A stretch of 47,100 nucleotides of DNA from Micromonospora haikouensis (GTDB taxonomy: Bacteria; Actinomycetota; Actinomycetes; Mycobacteriales; Micromonosporaceae). Below the pieces are notes generated by a model. The model had not been told where the DNA came from, made no database searches, and saw only the letters and a program-made list of their open reading frames with translations. The position numbers and the translations under genes are program-made. Every line of letters begins with the position of its first letter. The first letter of the stretch is position 1. Positions 39,661 to 47,100 of the stretch are shown here, one piece after another. The stretch is from NCBI RefSeq assembly GCF_900091595.1, contig NZ_FMCW01000040.1, positions 1-47,100 of the forward strand, in the 5' to 3' direction.

Positions 39661-40490
39661 GCCTTGACCGCACCTTCCATGATTCCGCCGATGATCTGGC
39701 GGCCGAACAGGACGAATACCAGCAAAAGGGGCAGAGTTGCGATGGCCGTGCCGGTGAAGACCTGCGACATGTCCTGGTAGTAGCCGTCCGACAGCGCCCG
39801 CAGGGACAGCTGCACCGTCGGGTTCTCCGGGTCGTTGAGCACAGCGTACGGCCAGAGGAAGTCGTTCCAGGTCGTCATGAACGTCAGCAGCCCGAGGACG
39901 GCCGCGGCCGGGCGCAACGCCGGCAGCACCACGTTCCAGTAGATCCGCGCGGTGCCGCAGCCGTCCATCCGGGCGGCCTCGATCAGCTCGGTGCTGACGG
40001 CCTGGCTGGCGTACTGGCGCATCATGAACACGCCGAACCCGGTGACCAGCGCCGGCACGATCACGGCCGGCAGCCGGTCGTTCCAGTTGAGCTTCGTCAT
40101 CAGCAGGTACAACGGGATGACCCCGAGCTGGGTGGGGATCATCATCGTCGCGATGATCACCAGCAGCAGCCCGTTGCGGCCCCGGAGCCGCAGCTTGGCG
40201 AAGGCGAACCCGGCCAGCGTGGAGAAGAAGACCACCGACACGGTGACCGTGACGGCCACGATCGCCGAGTTGATCAGACCGGTGAGGAAGTACGCGTCGG
40301 TGTTGTCGAACAGCCGGGCGATGTTCGCGCCCAGGTTGCCGCCGGGGGTGACCGGTGGCGGAATCTGGCCCATCGCGTCGCTGGAGCGGCTGGCGACCAC
40401 GAACATCCAGTAGATCGGGAAGACCGACAGCAGGGCGGAGACGGCCAGGGCGGCGTACGTGAGCCGGCCGGCGGACCAGAGCTTGTTCAT
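39657..40490 (-). CDS. cebG: Sugar ABC transporter permease CebG
   Basis: A 277-residue permease of the CUT1 (MalG-like) class, six hydrophobic segments. The EAA loop (ELIEAARMDGCGTARIYWNVVLPALRPA) lies about 70% along. Its cebF overlap is ATGA. With CebF and the lipoprotein CebE it forms an importer; the ATPase is not encoded here, as in Streptomyces, where the shared MsiK energises it (established knowledge). Confidence 0.92.
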   Translation of the reverse strand: MNKLWSAGRLTYAALAVSALLSVFPIYWMFVVASRSSDAMGQIPPPVTPGGNLGANIARLFDNTDAYFLTGLINSAIVAVTVTVSVVFFSTLAGFAFAKLRLRGRNGLLLVIIATMMIPTQLGVIPLYLLMTKLNWNDRLPAVIVPALVTGFGVFMMRQYASQAVSTELIEAARMDGCGTARIYWNVVLPALRPAAAVLGLLTFMTTWNDFLWPYAVLNDPENPTVQLSLRALSDGYYQDMSQVFTGTAIATLPLLLVFVLFGRQIIGGIMEGAVKA

Positions 40491-41503
40491 CGGGTGCGCT
40501 CCTTCCGGGGCCGGCGGACCCGCGTCGGCCCGTCGGTGCCGCCGAGCCGGCGCAGGATCACCACGTTGATCGCCGCGACGATCGCGATCAGGGCGAACAG
40601 CAGCCAGGCGACCGCCGAGCCGTAGCCGAAGTTGTAGTGCGGCGCGAAGGCGTTCTCGAACATGTACATGGTCATCGTCTGCGACTCGCGCAGCGGCCCG
40701 CCCCGGATCGGGTTGGTGCCGGAGTGGAACATCCGGGGCTCGGTGAAGAGCTGGAGGCCGCCGATGGTCGACACGATCACCGCGAAGATGATCGTCGGCT
40801 TGAGCAGCGGCACGGTGATCTTCCAGAACTGCCGGGCCCGGCTGGCCCCGTCGATCGCCGCCGACTCGTACAGGTCGCGGGGGATGGCCTGCATGGCGGC
40901 GAGGAAGATCAGCGCGTTGTAGCCGGTCCACCGCCAGTCGACCATGGCGGAGATGGCCACCCAGGAGGCGAACCGGTTGGACTTCCAGTCGATCGCGTCG
41001 ACGCCGACCAGGTCGAGCAGCCAGTTGATCATGCCGAACTGGCGGCCGAACAGCACCCCGAAGACGATCGCCACGGCGGCGGTCGAGGTGACGTTCGGCA
41101 CCAGCACCGCCATCCGCCAGGTGGTCCGGGCCCGCAGCCGCCGGTTGAGCAGGCTGGCCAGCCACAGCGCGGCGAACAGCTGCGGCACGGTCGAGATGAC
41201 GAAGATGCCGAGGGTGTTGACCACCGAGTGCCAGAAGTCGGGGTCGGCCAGCAGGCGGGTGTAGTTCTCCCCGCCGACGAACGGGTGCTCCGCGGCGAGC
41301 AGGTCCCAGTCGTGCAGCGACACCCAGAACGTGTACGCCAGCGGGTACGCCCCGAACACGCCGAAGAGCAGGAAGAACGGTGCGATGTAGAGGTAGGGGG
41401 AGTACTTGTCGTCGAGCCGGCTGAGCCGGTACCTCCGGGGCGGGCGGGCGGTGCTCCGCTCCGTCGGTGTCACCGGTGGCAGGGCGTCGAGCTGGACGGC
41501 CAT
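40487..41503 (-). CDS. cebF: Sugar ABC transporter permease CebF
   Basis: A 338-residue CUT1 (MalF-like) permease. N-terminal cytoplasmic stretch of about 40 residues, six hydrophobic segments and the EAA loop (DLYESAAIDGASRARQFWKITVPLLKPT). ATG 41503 was chosen with AAAGGAG about 11 bases upstream; the frame is open to GTG 41515. It overlaps cebG by four bases. Confidence 0.92.
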   Translation of the reverse strand: MAVQLDALPPVTPTERSTARPPRRYRLSRLDDKYSPYLYIAPFFLLFGVFGAYPLAYTFWVSLHDWDLLAAEHPFVGGENYTRLLADPDFWHSVVNTLGIFVISTVPQLFAALWLASLLNRRLRARTTWRMAVLVPNVTSTAAVAIVFGVLFGRQFGMINWLLDLVGVDAIDWKSNRFASWVAISAMVDWRWTGYNALIFLAAMQAIPRDLYESAAIDGASRARQFWKITVPLLKPTIIFAVIVSTIGGLQLFTEPRMFHSGTNPIRGGPLRESQTMTMYMFENAFAPHYNFGYGSAVAWLLFALIAIVAAINVVILRRLGGTDGPTRVRRPRKERTR

Positions 41504-41535
41504 GGGCCCGGTCACTCCTTTCCGCGTCCTGCGCG

Positions 41536-41575
41536 GCGCGGGCGGCGCTCCGGCGTGCCGGAGCGCCGCCCGCGC
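41536..41575 (-). terminator. 18-base perfect stem-loop between cebE and cebF
   Basis: Arms at 41536-41553 and 41558-41575 match at all 18 positions around a CGTG loop, starting 14 bases after the cebE stop. Since it lies inside the operon, it more likely stabilises the cebE transcript or partly terminates, raising binding protein over permease. Confidence 0.65.
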
Positions 41576-41588
41576 GTCCGCGTCGGGC

Positions 41589-42893
41589 CTACTTGGCGGC
41601 GGCCTTCTTGGCGTTGTTCACCGCGTCGGTCCACGCCTGCTCGGGGCTGCGCTGGCCGAGGTCGACGGTGCGGACGGCGTTCTCCACCTCGGTGCGGACG
41701 GCCTGGTTCTTCGGTCCCATGTAGACCGGCTTGAGGCTCTTCGCGCCCGCCGCGAAGATCTTGCCGACGGGGGCGTCGGAGAAGTACGCGTTCTTCGAGT
41801 CGACGATCGCCGGGTCGTCCAGCGCCTGCGGGTTGGACGGCAGCGGGCCCTTGGCCTTGAACGCCCCGATCTGCCCCTTGGCGCTGGTCAGGAACTTCGC
41901 CAGCTCGATCGCCTCGGCCTGGTGCTTGCTCTGCTTGGGCACGGCGAGGAAGGAGCCACCCCAGTTGCCGCCGTTGCCGGGCACCTGGGCGATGTCCCAC
42001 TTGCCCTTGGCGGCCGGGCCGGCGTTGCCCTCGATGACGCCGGTCATCCAGGCCGGGCAGGCGATGGTGGCGAACTTCGCCTGCTTGAACGCCGAGACCC
42101 ACTCCTCGGACCAGGAGCCGTACTTGCCGGACAGGCCGGAGTCGAGGATGTCCATCGTGGTGTCCCACGCCTGCCGCACGGCCGGGTTGCTGTCCACCAC
42201 CAGGTTGTTGGCGGTGTCGTAGTAGTGGTAGCCCTGCGCGTTGCCGGCGGTCTGCAGCACGATCGTGTTGAAGATGTTGGTGGCCGAGTCCAGGAACGCC
42301 GCGCCGGTGTTGGCCGCCTTGAACTTCTCGCCGGTGGCGACGTAGTCCTGCCAGGTGGGCCAGAGCTTGGACACCTCGTCGCGCTGGGTCGGCAGCCCGG
42401 CCTTGGCGAACAGGTCGCTGCGGTAGCACATCGCCATGCCGCCGACGTCGGTGCCGAGGCCGATGAGCTGCTTGCCGTCGGCGGTCAGCGCCTGGTTCCA
42501 CTTCCAGTCGAGGAAGTTGCCCTTGAGCTCGGCCGCGCCGTGGTCGAGCAGGTTGACGAAGTTCTGCGGGTTGGCCTTGTACTCGACGAGCAGGCCCTCC
42601 TCGATCGCGACCACGTCGCCGGCGCCCTTACCGGCGGCGAGCCACTGGGTGAGCTTCGGCGAGTATTCGTCGAGGTTGCCGCCGGTGCCCCGCTCGACGA
42701 TCTTCACGTCGGGGTGGGCGGCCATGTACTCCTGGTAGAGCTCCTGGTAGCCCATCTGGCCGAAGACGTCGACGGTCAGCGTGACCGGCCCGCCCTCGGC
42801 GGGCTCGTCCCCGCCGCAGCCGGCGGTGGTGAGCAGTGCGGTGGCCGCGACGAGGGCCACGGCCGCGAGGCGGCGGCGTGGAAAGACACCCAT
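41589..42893 (-). CDS. cebE: Cellobiose-type solute-binding lipoprotein CebE
   Basis: A 434-residue extracellular binding protein. Lipobox TAGC with the acylated Cys at residue 26. The mature protein is a CUT1 binding protein of the cello-oligosaccharide type: MGYQELYQEYMAAHPDVKIVERGTGG near 47-72, then ACPAWMTGVIEG and VPGNGGNWGGSFLAVPKQSKH. First gene of the operon, transcribed from a promoter covered by two palindromic LacI-type operators. Cellobiose/cellotriose is the likely ligand, by context. Confidence 0.92.
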   Translation of the reverse strand: MGVFPRRRLAAVALVAATALLTTAGCGGDEPAEGGPVTLTVDVFGQMGYQELYQEYMAAHPDVKIVERGTGGNLDEYSPKLTQWLAAGKGAGDVVAIEEGLLVEYKANPQNFVNLLDHGAAELKGNFLDWKWNQALTADGKQLIGLGTDVGGMAMCYRSDLFAKAGLPTQRDEVSKLWPTWQDYVATGEKFKAANTGAAFLDSATNIFNTIVLQTAGNAQGYHYYDTANNLVVDSNPAVRQAWDTTMDILDSGLSGKYGSWSEEWVSAFKQAKFATIACPAWMTGVIEGNAGPAAKGKWDIAQVPGNGGNWGGSFLAVPKQSKHQAEAIELAKFLTSAKGQIGAFKAKGPLPSNPQALDDPAIVDSKNAYFSDAPVGKIFAAGAKSLKPVYMGPKNQAVRTEVENAVRTVDLGQRSPEQAWTDAVNNAKKAAAK

Positions 42894-42956
42894 CTTGTTC
42901 TCGGACCCCTCTCAGGTCGTGCGCATGGTGGTGGGGACGGGGGGTGGAACCTTCGA

Positions 42957-43013
42957 GAGAGCGCTCTCACAAGAGCCTGGCCGCTGGCTGCCGCGATGTC
43001 AATAGAGCGCTCT
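42957..43013. promoter_or_regulatory. Two CebR-type operators before cebE
   Basis: GAGAGCGCTCTC (42957-42968) and AGAGCGCTCT (43004-43013), centres 46 bases apart (over four helical turns). The GAGCGCTC core is shared with the Streptomyces CebR site and with the site before cebR in this window. Confidence 0.75.
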
Positions 43014-43022
43014 CGGAGCGGA

Positions 43023-43077
43023 AAGGAAGGGCCCCCTGTTAACGCATTCGGTAGAGCAGGGGCCCCTTCTTAACAAC
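43023..43077. repeat. Palindromic intergenic repeat family A, copy 7
   Basis: AAGGAAGGGCCCCCTGTTAACGC...CAGGGGCCCCTTCTTAACAAC, with well matched arms. It lies directly upstream of the ceb operators, between the ceb operon start and the isomerase-type gene stop. Confidence 0.85.
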
Positions 43078-43124
43078 GCACGGCGCGCGCGAACCGCCGG
43101 CGGGCGGGGCGGCGGGCACGACGA

Positions 43125-43157
43125 CGCGTGGCCCCCGGCAACGCCGGGGGCCACGCG
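43125..43157 (-). terminator. 15-base hairpin terminator after the isomerase-type gene
   Basis: CGCGTGGCCCCCGGC (43125-43139), loop AAC, GCCGGGGGCCACGCG (43143-43157): perfect arms, 19 bases beyond the stop codon on the minus strand. Intrinsic terminator of the high-GC kind without a U-tract. Confidence 0.75.
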
Positions 43158-43175
43158 AGGCGGGAAAGGGGGCGG

Positions 43176-43937
43176 TCAGCCGGTGCGCAGGCCGTCGAGG
43201 AGGGCCCGGTCGCCCCGCACCCCGAGCGTGTCGAAGCTGACCCGGCCCATCAGCGCCAGCAGCAGGTCGCTCGCCGTGCCGGTGACCTCGACCCGGGCGT
43301 GGTGGTCGTCGTGGTCGAGGATGGTGTCGGTGTCCAGCAGCGCCACGCCCTCGCCGCGCAGCCGCAGGTACCAGTCCTGGCCCGCGTCGGGCGCGGCCAG
43401 GTGCACCACCCCGTGCCACTGGCCGGTGGCCTTGCGCCGGCCCGCCGGCAGCCAGGTGTCGAGCACCTCGCTCACCCCGTCGGCCGCGAGCTTGGCCTCG
43501 ATCGGCTCACCGGCGGCGATGGCGAGCTGGGCGTCCCAGCGGTGCACCGAGGTCTCGTGCGCCATCCGACGCGGCCAGAAGCCGGCCTTCTTCGGCTGCG
43601 GCGCCCAGTTCCACGTCGGGGTCTCCGGGTCCAGCCCGTCGAAGGTCGCCATCAACCGGTCGTACGCCTGCTGCCAGAACTGCAGCGCGGACGTCCCGGC
43701 GGGCGGCGCGGCCGGGACGCTCGGGCGCTCGGGGCGGGTGGTGCCCCCGGTCGTCACGATGGTGTTCACCCAGGTGTAGGCCTCGCCGAGGTGCGCGGTC
43801 AGGTCGGTGATCGTCCAGCCGGGGCAGGAGAGCACGGGTGTCTCGGGGGGAGCCTCCGCCACGGCGGCGGCGAACGCGGGACCCTCGGTCCGCAGCGCGC
43901 CGATCCAGAAGTCCTTCGTGCCGTGCAGTCTGCTCAT
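43176..43937 (-). CDS. Maleylpyruvate isomerase-family mycothiol-dependent protein (TIGR03083)
   Basis: 253 residues from ATG 43937 (GGAGG upstream). An N-terminal DinB-type helical bundle has CPGWTITDLTAHLGEAYTWV with the first metal His (HLGE) and HETSVHRWD with two more. A C-terminal domain (about 155-250) is of the MDMPI_C kind. Known members are mycothiol-dependent isomerases or thiol S-transferases; this subfamily is not assigned. mshD in the same window supplies mycothiol in principle. Confidence 0.85.
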   Translation of the reverse strand: MSRLHGTKDFWIGALRTEGPAFAAAVAEAPPETPVLSCPGWTITDLTAHLGEAYTWVNTIVTTGGTTRPERPSVPAAPPAGTSALQFWQQAYDRLMATFDGLDPETPTWNWAPQPKKAGFWPRRMAHETSVHRWDAQLAIAAGEPIEAKLAADGVSEVLDTWLPAGRRKATGQWHGVVHLAAPDAGQDWYLRLRGEGVALLDTDTILDHDDHHARVEVTGTASDLLLALMGRVSFDTLGVRGDRALLDGLRTG

Positions 43938-44006
43938 CACGATCCTCCCGGGCGACCGCGCCACCAAGTGGGTGCCGCGGCTCCCTCTCAGCCTAGGGTG
44001 AAAGGC

Positions 44007-45098
44007 GTGTCAGACGTTAGTGCCCGCCCGGCCACCGAAACCCGCGCCGCCGAACCGACCAGGTTGGCGGAATACACCACGCTGTGCCTCGGTGGCCCGG
44101 CCGGACGGATCGAGACCGCTGCCAGCGCCGAGGAGATCGTACAAAAGGTGCAGCAGGCCCGCCTGCGGGACGATGAGGTCCTGATCCTCGCCGGCGGCAG
44201 CAACGTGGTCGTCGGCGACGCCGGATTCCCCGGCACCGTCGTGCTGGTGCGCTCCCGGGGGCTGCGGGTCGTCGCCGAGGACGCCGACACCGTCACCGTA
44301 CGGGTCGAGGCCGGCGAGCCGTGGGACGACCTCGTCGCCGCCACCGTCGCCAACGGCTGGTCGGGGCTGGAGTGCCTCTCCGGCATCCCCGGCTCGGCCG
44401 GCGCCACCCCGATCCAGAACGTCGGCGCGTACGGCCAGGAGGTCGCCGAGACGATCACCGGCGTGCAGGTGTACGACCGCGTCGAGGAGAGCCTGGGCCG
44501 GGTCGAGGCGGCCGACTGCGGCTTCGCGTACCGGTCGAGCATCTTCAAGTACAGCGAGCGCTGGGTGGTGCTGTCGGTCGACTTCCGGCTCGCCCGCTCC
44601 CCGCTGTCCGGCCCCGCCCGCTACGCCGAGCTGGCCCGGGCGCTCGGCGTCGAGCCCGGCGACGCGGTGCCGCTGGCCGACGCCCGGGCCGCCGTGCTGC
44701 GGCTGCGGGCCGGCAAGGGCATGGTGCTCGACGCCGCCGACCCCGACACCCGCTCGGTGGGCTCGTTCTTCACCAACCCGGTGCTCGACGGCGAGGCGTA
44801 CGAGCTGCTGCGCGGGCGGGCCGCCGACCTCGGCGAGCCGCCGCACTGGCCCGGGGCCGGCGACACGGTGAAAGTGAGCGCCGCCTGGCTGATCGACAAG
44901 GCCGGCTTCGCCAAGGGACACCCCGGCCCCGAGGGGGTGGCCATCTCCAGCAAGCACACCCTCGCCCTGACCAACCGCAGCGGCACCGCCAGCACCGCCG
45001 CGCTGATCGCCCTGGCCCGCGACATCCGCGACGGCGTGCACGCCCGCTTCGGCGTGCCCCTGCACCCGGAGCCGGTCCTGGTCAACTGCGCCGTCTGA
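44007..45098 (+). CDS. murB: UDP-N-acetylenolpyruvoylglucosamine reductase MurB
   Basis: 363 residues from GTG 44007, with TAGGGT (43994-43999) seven bases upstream. FAD-binding motifs GGSNVVVGD near 63 and SGIPGSAGATPIQNVGAYGQE near 130; catalytic Ser and proton donor region around RSVGSFFTNPV (residues about 248-258). It reduces enolpyruvyl-UDP-GlcNAc to UDP-MurNAc for peptidoglycan. The length and YxYR region (FAYRSS) fit type I MurB. Confidence 0.95.
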   Translation: MSDVSARPATETRAAEPTRLAEYTTLCLGGPAGRIETAASAEEIVQKVQQARLRDDEVLILAGGSNVVVGDAGFPGTVVLVRSRGLRVVAEDADTVTVRVEAGEPWDDLVAATVANGWSGLECLSGIPGSAGATPIQNVGAYGQEVAETITGVQVYDRVEESLGRVEAADCGFAYRSSIFKYSERWVVLSVDFRLARSPLSGPARYAELARALGVEPGDAVPLADARAAVLRLRAGKGMVLDAADPDTRSVGSFFTNPVLDGEAYELLRGRAADLGEPPHWPGAGDTVKVSAAWLIDKAGFAKGHPGPEGVAISSKHTLALTNRSGTASTAALIALARDIRDGVHARFGVPLHPEPVLVNCAV

Positions 45099-45157
45099 CG
45101 GCCGGCGGGCGGACGCGCCCACACGGGTCGTCCGGCGGCAATGGCAGACTCTTCGGA

Positions 45158-45823
45158 GTGAGCGACGTGGCCGCATCGGCGATGGACGGCGAGCTGGAGA
45201 GCCCCAGCCTGGTGGATCTCGCCGTCTCCCGGCTGACCCGGGAGATCCTCAGCGGCAGGAGCGACCCGGGCGAACGCCTGGTGGAGGAGCAGCTGACCCG
45301 GCGGCTCGGGATCAGCCGCGCCCCGTTGCGGGAGGCGCTGCGGTTGCTGGCGCAGCAGGGGCTGGTGGAGCACGTGCCCCGGCGGGGCGTCCGGGTCGCC
45401 ACCCTCTCCGACCGCGACGTGCGGGAGCTGTACGAGCTGCGTGACGTGCTGGAGCGGGTGGCGGTGCACCGGGCCGTCCCGGTGCACCGGGAGGCTGACC
45501 TGGCCGGGCTGCGGGCGGCGCTGGACCAGATGCGCGAGGCGACCCGGCTCGGCGACCGGCTGGCGGTCGCCGAGTCGCACCGGGCGTTCCACGTCGCGCT
45601 GGTGGCGCTGGCCGGCAACCGCCAGCTCTCCGCCGTGTACGACTCGATCCTGATGAAGCTGCAGCTCTACATGGCGATCAACCTGCGCCGCGAGGCGGAG
45701 GTGGCGCAGCCCTCGGACGGGGTGCACCGGCACGAGCGGCTCTTCGCGGCGGTCGCCGGGGAGGACCCGGAGGCGGTGCTCGCGGTGCTGTCGGAGCACG
45801 GCGCGCGTTCGTACCTCGACTAG
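45158..45823 (+). CDS. GntR-family regulator with FCD domain
   Basis: 221 residues from GTG 45158. Winged helix at about 12-78 (LVDLAVSRLTREILSGRSDPGERLVEEQLTRRLGISRAPLREALRLL). The FCD domain follows with RDVLERVAVHRAV and AESHRAFHVALVALAGN, whose Asp/His residues make a metal and carboxylate site in the family; such regulators respond to organic acids. No clear target is adjacent; the ATGs upstream are not used. Confidence 0.87.
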   Translation: MSDVAASAMDGELESPSLVDLAVSRLTREILSGRSDPGERLVEEQLTRRLGISRAPLREALRLLAQQGLVEHVPRRGVRVATLSDRDVRELYELRDVLERVAVHRAVPVHREADLAGLRAALDQMREATRLGDRLAVAESHRAFHVALVALAGNRQLSAVYDSILMKLQLYMAINLRREAEVAQPSDGVHRHERLFAAVAGEDPEAVLAVLSEHGARSYLD

Positions 45824-45826
45824 CCG

Positions 45827-47100
45827 CAATGCCGTTCAGTTAGGGCGGGGGCTGGTTGGTCAAGGTTCGTCGGTGGTGATGTCGATGCTGGTGGTGGCTT
45901 TGTAGGTGCGGCGGTCGGTGTTGGGTCCGCGTGCCTGGTACTTGGAGTTCGAGCGTTTGATCATGCGGGTCTTCGTCCGGACGCGGCGTTCGGGTAGCAG
46001 GTTCGCCAGGACCTGTTCGCCGATGACGCCGACCAGGTCGACGACGGTGTCGGCGATGACACCGGCGGCGTGGACGATCTGGTCGCGTGCGGCGTTGAGG
46101 GCGGTGGTGAAGCTGGCCCGGTCCGGGTCGAGGCCGGGCCGGCTGTCGGTGGCGTCGACCATGGCGGTGCGCAGTACCTGGTAGACGATCAGCAGGGCGT
46201 GGATCTCCTGATCGATGCCGTCGGGGGTGCGGGCGCGTAGGACCCGGCCGCCGAGGATGGTGGACTTGAGTTCCAGGTAGGCGGTCTCGATCTCCCACCG
46301 CTGGTGGTAGAGGCCGACGAGGTCGGCGGCCGGGTAGCGGTGGGCGTCGAGCAGGGTGGTGATCAGCCGGTAGTCGCCGGTGTGGCTGCCGGTCGTGGTG
46401 GTGATGCTGATCCGGGCCTCGATGATCCGCACGGGTAGGCCGCCGATGATCGATAGCCAGGAACCGTCGTGACAGCGGCGGGTCAGCGGGAGTTTCCGGC
46501 CGGTCTTGCAGCGGATCAGCAGGTCCGCTCCGGTCGCGGCGAGCGCGGTGATCAGATCGGCGGCGGCGTAGTTGCGGTCGCCCAGAAGCAGCATCCCGGC
46601 CCGTAGGCTGCGGGCCAGCCGGTGGGCCTGGGCGATCTCGCCAGTCGTGATCGGGTCGAACACGGCGTCGAGCACCGAGCGGGTCCCGCAGGCCAGCAGC
46701 GCGCTCAGCCGCAGCGTCGGGTAGCCGGATCCACCGTGGTTACCGCGTTGTTTGACATAGCGGCGCAGGTTGGCCTTCGAGTCCGCGACCGACAGCACGG
46801 TGCCGTCAACGACGACCGGCAGCAGACCCCGCCACCACACCGCCGCGACAGCGCCTGTGGCCGCGGGGCCTCGTAGCAGGTCGAACAAGGCCCGCAACGG
46901 GGCCGGGCCGAGTCGTTGCCGGGCCTGCCGCAACCCGCTGCCGCTGGGATCGGGCACCGACAGCCCCCGCAAACCGACGACGAGTTTCGCCCACACCTGT
47001 CGGTAGCCGCAGTCGGCGAACAAGCAGCCGGCCAGCAGCAGGTACACCACGACCCGGGCCGGCAACAGGCGCACACGTCGCTGCGTACGCCGGGTCGCGG
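45827..47100 (-). mobile_element. IS4-family insertion sequence (runs off the right edge)
   Basis: Contains a transposase (45860-47100) on the minus strand. The end near 45827 reads CAATGCCGTTCAGTTAG and shares CAATGCCG with the outer end of the IS at the left edge (reverse strand of 298-305). The far end is outside the window, so target duplication and the second inverted repeat cannot be seen. Confidence 0.7.
45860..47100 (-). CDS. IS4-family transposase (N terminus beyond window)
   Basis: At least 404 residues from the in-frame GTG at 47074; the frame stays open to the edge, so the real start is probably outside. N-terminal DUF4372-like region (RLLPARVVVYLLLAGCLFA). DDE residues: first Asp in VVVDGTVLSV near residue 90, second in LLGDRNYAAAD, and the Glu in YHQRWEIETAYLELK, which is the YREK motif (Y-2-R-3-E-6-K) of the IS4 family. 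No frameshift is visible in the part present. Close relative of the fragment at 2-292. Confidence 0.93.
   Translation of the reverse strand, partial: ATRRTQRRVRLLPARVVVYLLLAGCLFADCGYRQVWAKLVVGLRGLSVPDPSGSGLRQARQRLGPAPLRALFDLLRGPAATGAVAAVWWRGLLPVVVDGTVLSVADSKANLRRYVKQRGNHGGSGYPTLRLSALLACGTRSVLDAVFDPITTGEIAQAHRLARSLRAGMLLLGDRNYAAADLITALAATGADLLIRCKTGRKLPLTRRCHDGSWLSIIGGLPVRIIEARISITTTTGSHTGDYRLITTLLDAHRYPAADLVGLYHQRWEIETAYLELKSTILGGRVLRARTPDGIDQEIHALLIVYQVLRTAMVDATDSRPGLDPDRASFTTALNAARDQIVHAAGVIADTVVDLVGVIGEQVLANLLPERRVRTKTRMIKRSNSKYQARGPNTDRRTYKATTSIDITTDEP

Noticed and set aside
1..47100. Composite transposon bounded by the two IS elements
   Set aside because: The intervening genes are core actinobacterial genes in conserved order, and the IS copies differ, so cargo transport is very unlikely.
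1..47100. CRISPR arrays, tRNA or rRNA genes
   Set aside because: Read through all gaps; no direct-repeat/spacer pattern and no cloverleaf-like sequence was recognised. A tRNA scan was not possible, so a missed tRNA is not excluded.

Overview
The window is very GC-rich chromosomal DNA (about 70% or more by eye) with GTG and ATG starts, tight ATGA/GTGA gene overlaps and many promoters whose -10 hexamer sits 6-8 bases before the start codon. MshD (mycothiol synthase), GlnR, LmeA, an HbhA-like protein, an EI24 protein and a SigE-type sigma factor all point to a high-GC actinobacterium. The protein style and two families of short palindromic repeats suggest Micromonosporaceae, probably Micromonospora or a close relative; that placement is inference.

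Layout. Both edges carry parts of related IS4-family insertion sequences in inverted orientation (1-305 and about 45827-47100). From 0.4 to 23.3 kb lies a conserved actinobacterial block: a NUDIX hydrolase, pstSCAB with a PHO box, mshD, a polysaccharide deacetylase, glnR, a membrane protein, lmeA, a Cys-rich leader peptide followed by the rhodanese and DUF1416 genes, and then, after about 7.6 kb of inserted material, a nitrobindin-like protein, a class IV aminotransferase, a Fur protein and YgfZ. From memory this is the order of M. tuberculosis Rv0811c-Rv0820. The inserted segment (12.45-20.05 kb) holds a DivIVA-like/GntR module, a frameshifted DinB gene between two copies of a palindromic repeat, a 46-residue protein that is almost only an LPxTG sorting signal behind a glycosyltransferase, a glycogen-debranching-like enzyme, an SCP2-like protein and a DsrE protein that shares an overlapping divergent promoter with a 34-residue membrane peptide.

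From 23.4 to 37.1 kb are a BKACE enzyme, an asparaginase, a sigma factor with its membrane partner, an alpha/beta hydrolase, the XRE-HbhA-DUF2516-hydrolase operon (mycobacterial Rv0474-Rv0476 order), a nucleotidyltransferase, an SDR, a WYL regulator, an EI24 protein, a GNAT protein with an internally deleted second domain, a secreted protein and a RidA-like protein. The 5' regions of the last GNAT and RidA genes are copies of one another.

From 37.25 to 43.0 kb is a complete cellobiose-type uptake and hydrolysis operon (cebEFG-bglC-cebR) with LacI-type GAGCGCTC operators before cebE and again just before cebR. The last part carries a mycothiol-dependent isomerase-like protein, murB and an FCD-type GntR regulator.

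No tRNA, rRNA, CRISPR array, prophage or biosynthetic cluster was seen. The most unusual material is regulatory and repetitive: a seven-copy intergenic palindrome family, a second palindrome family flanking a broken gene, a 165-bp promoter duplication, a cysteine leader with alternative hairpins, and widespread leaderless starts.
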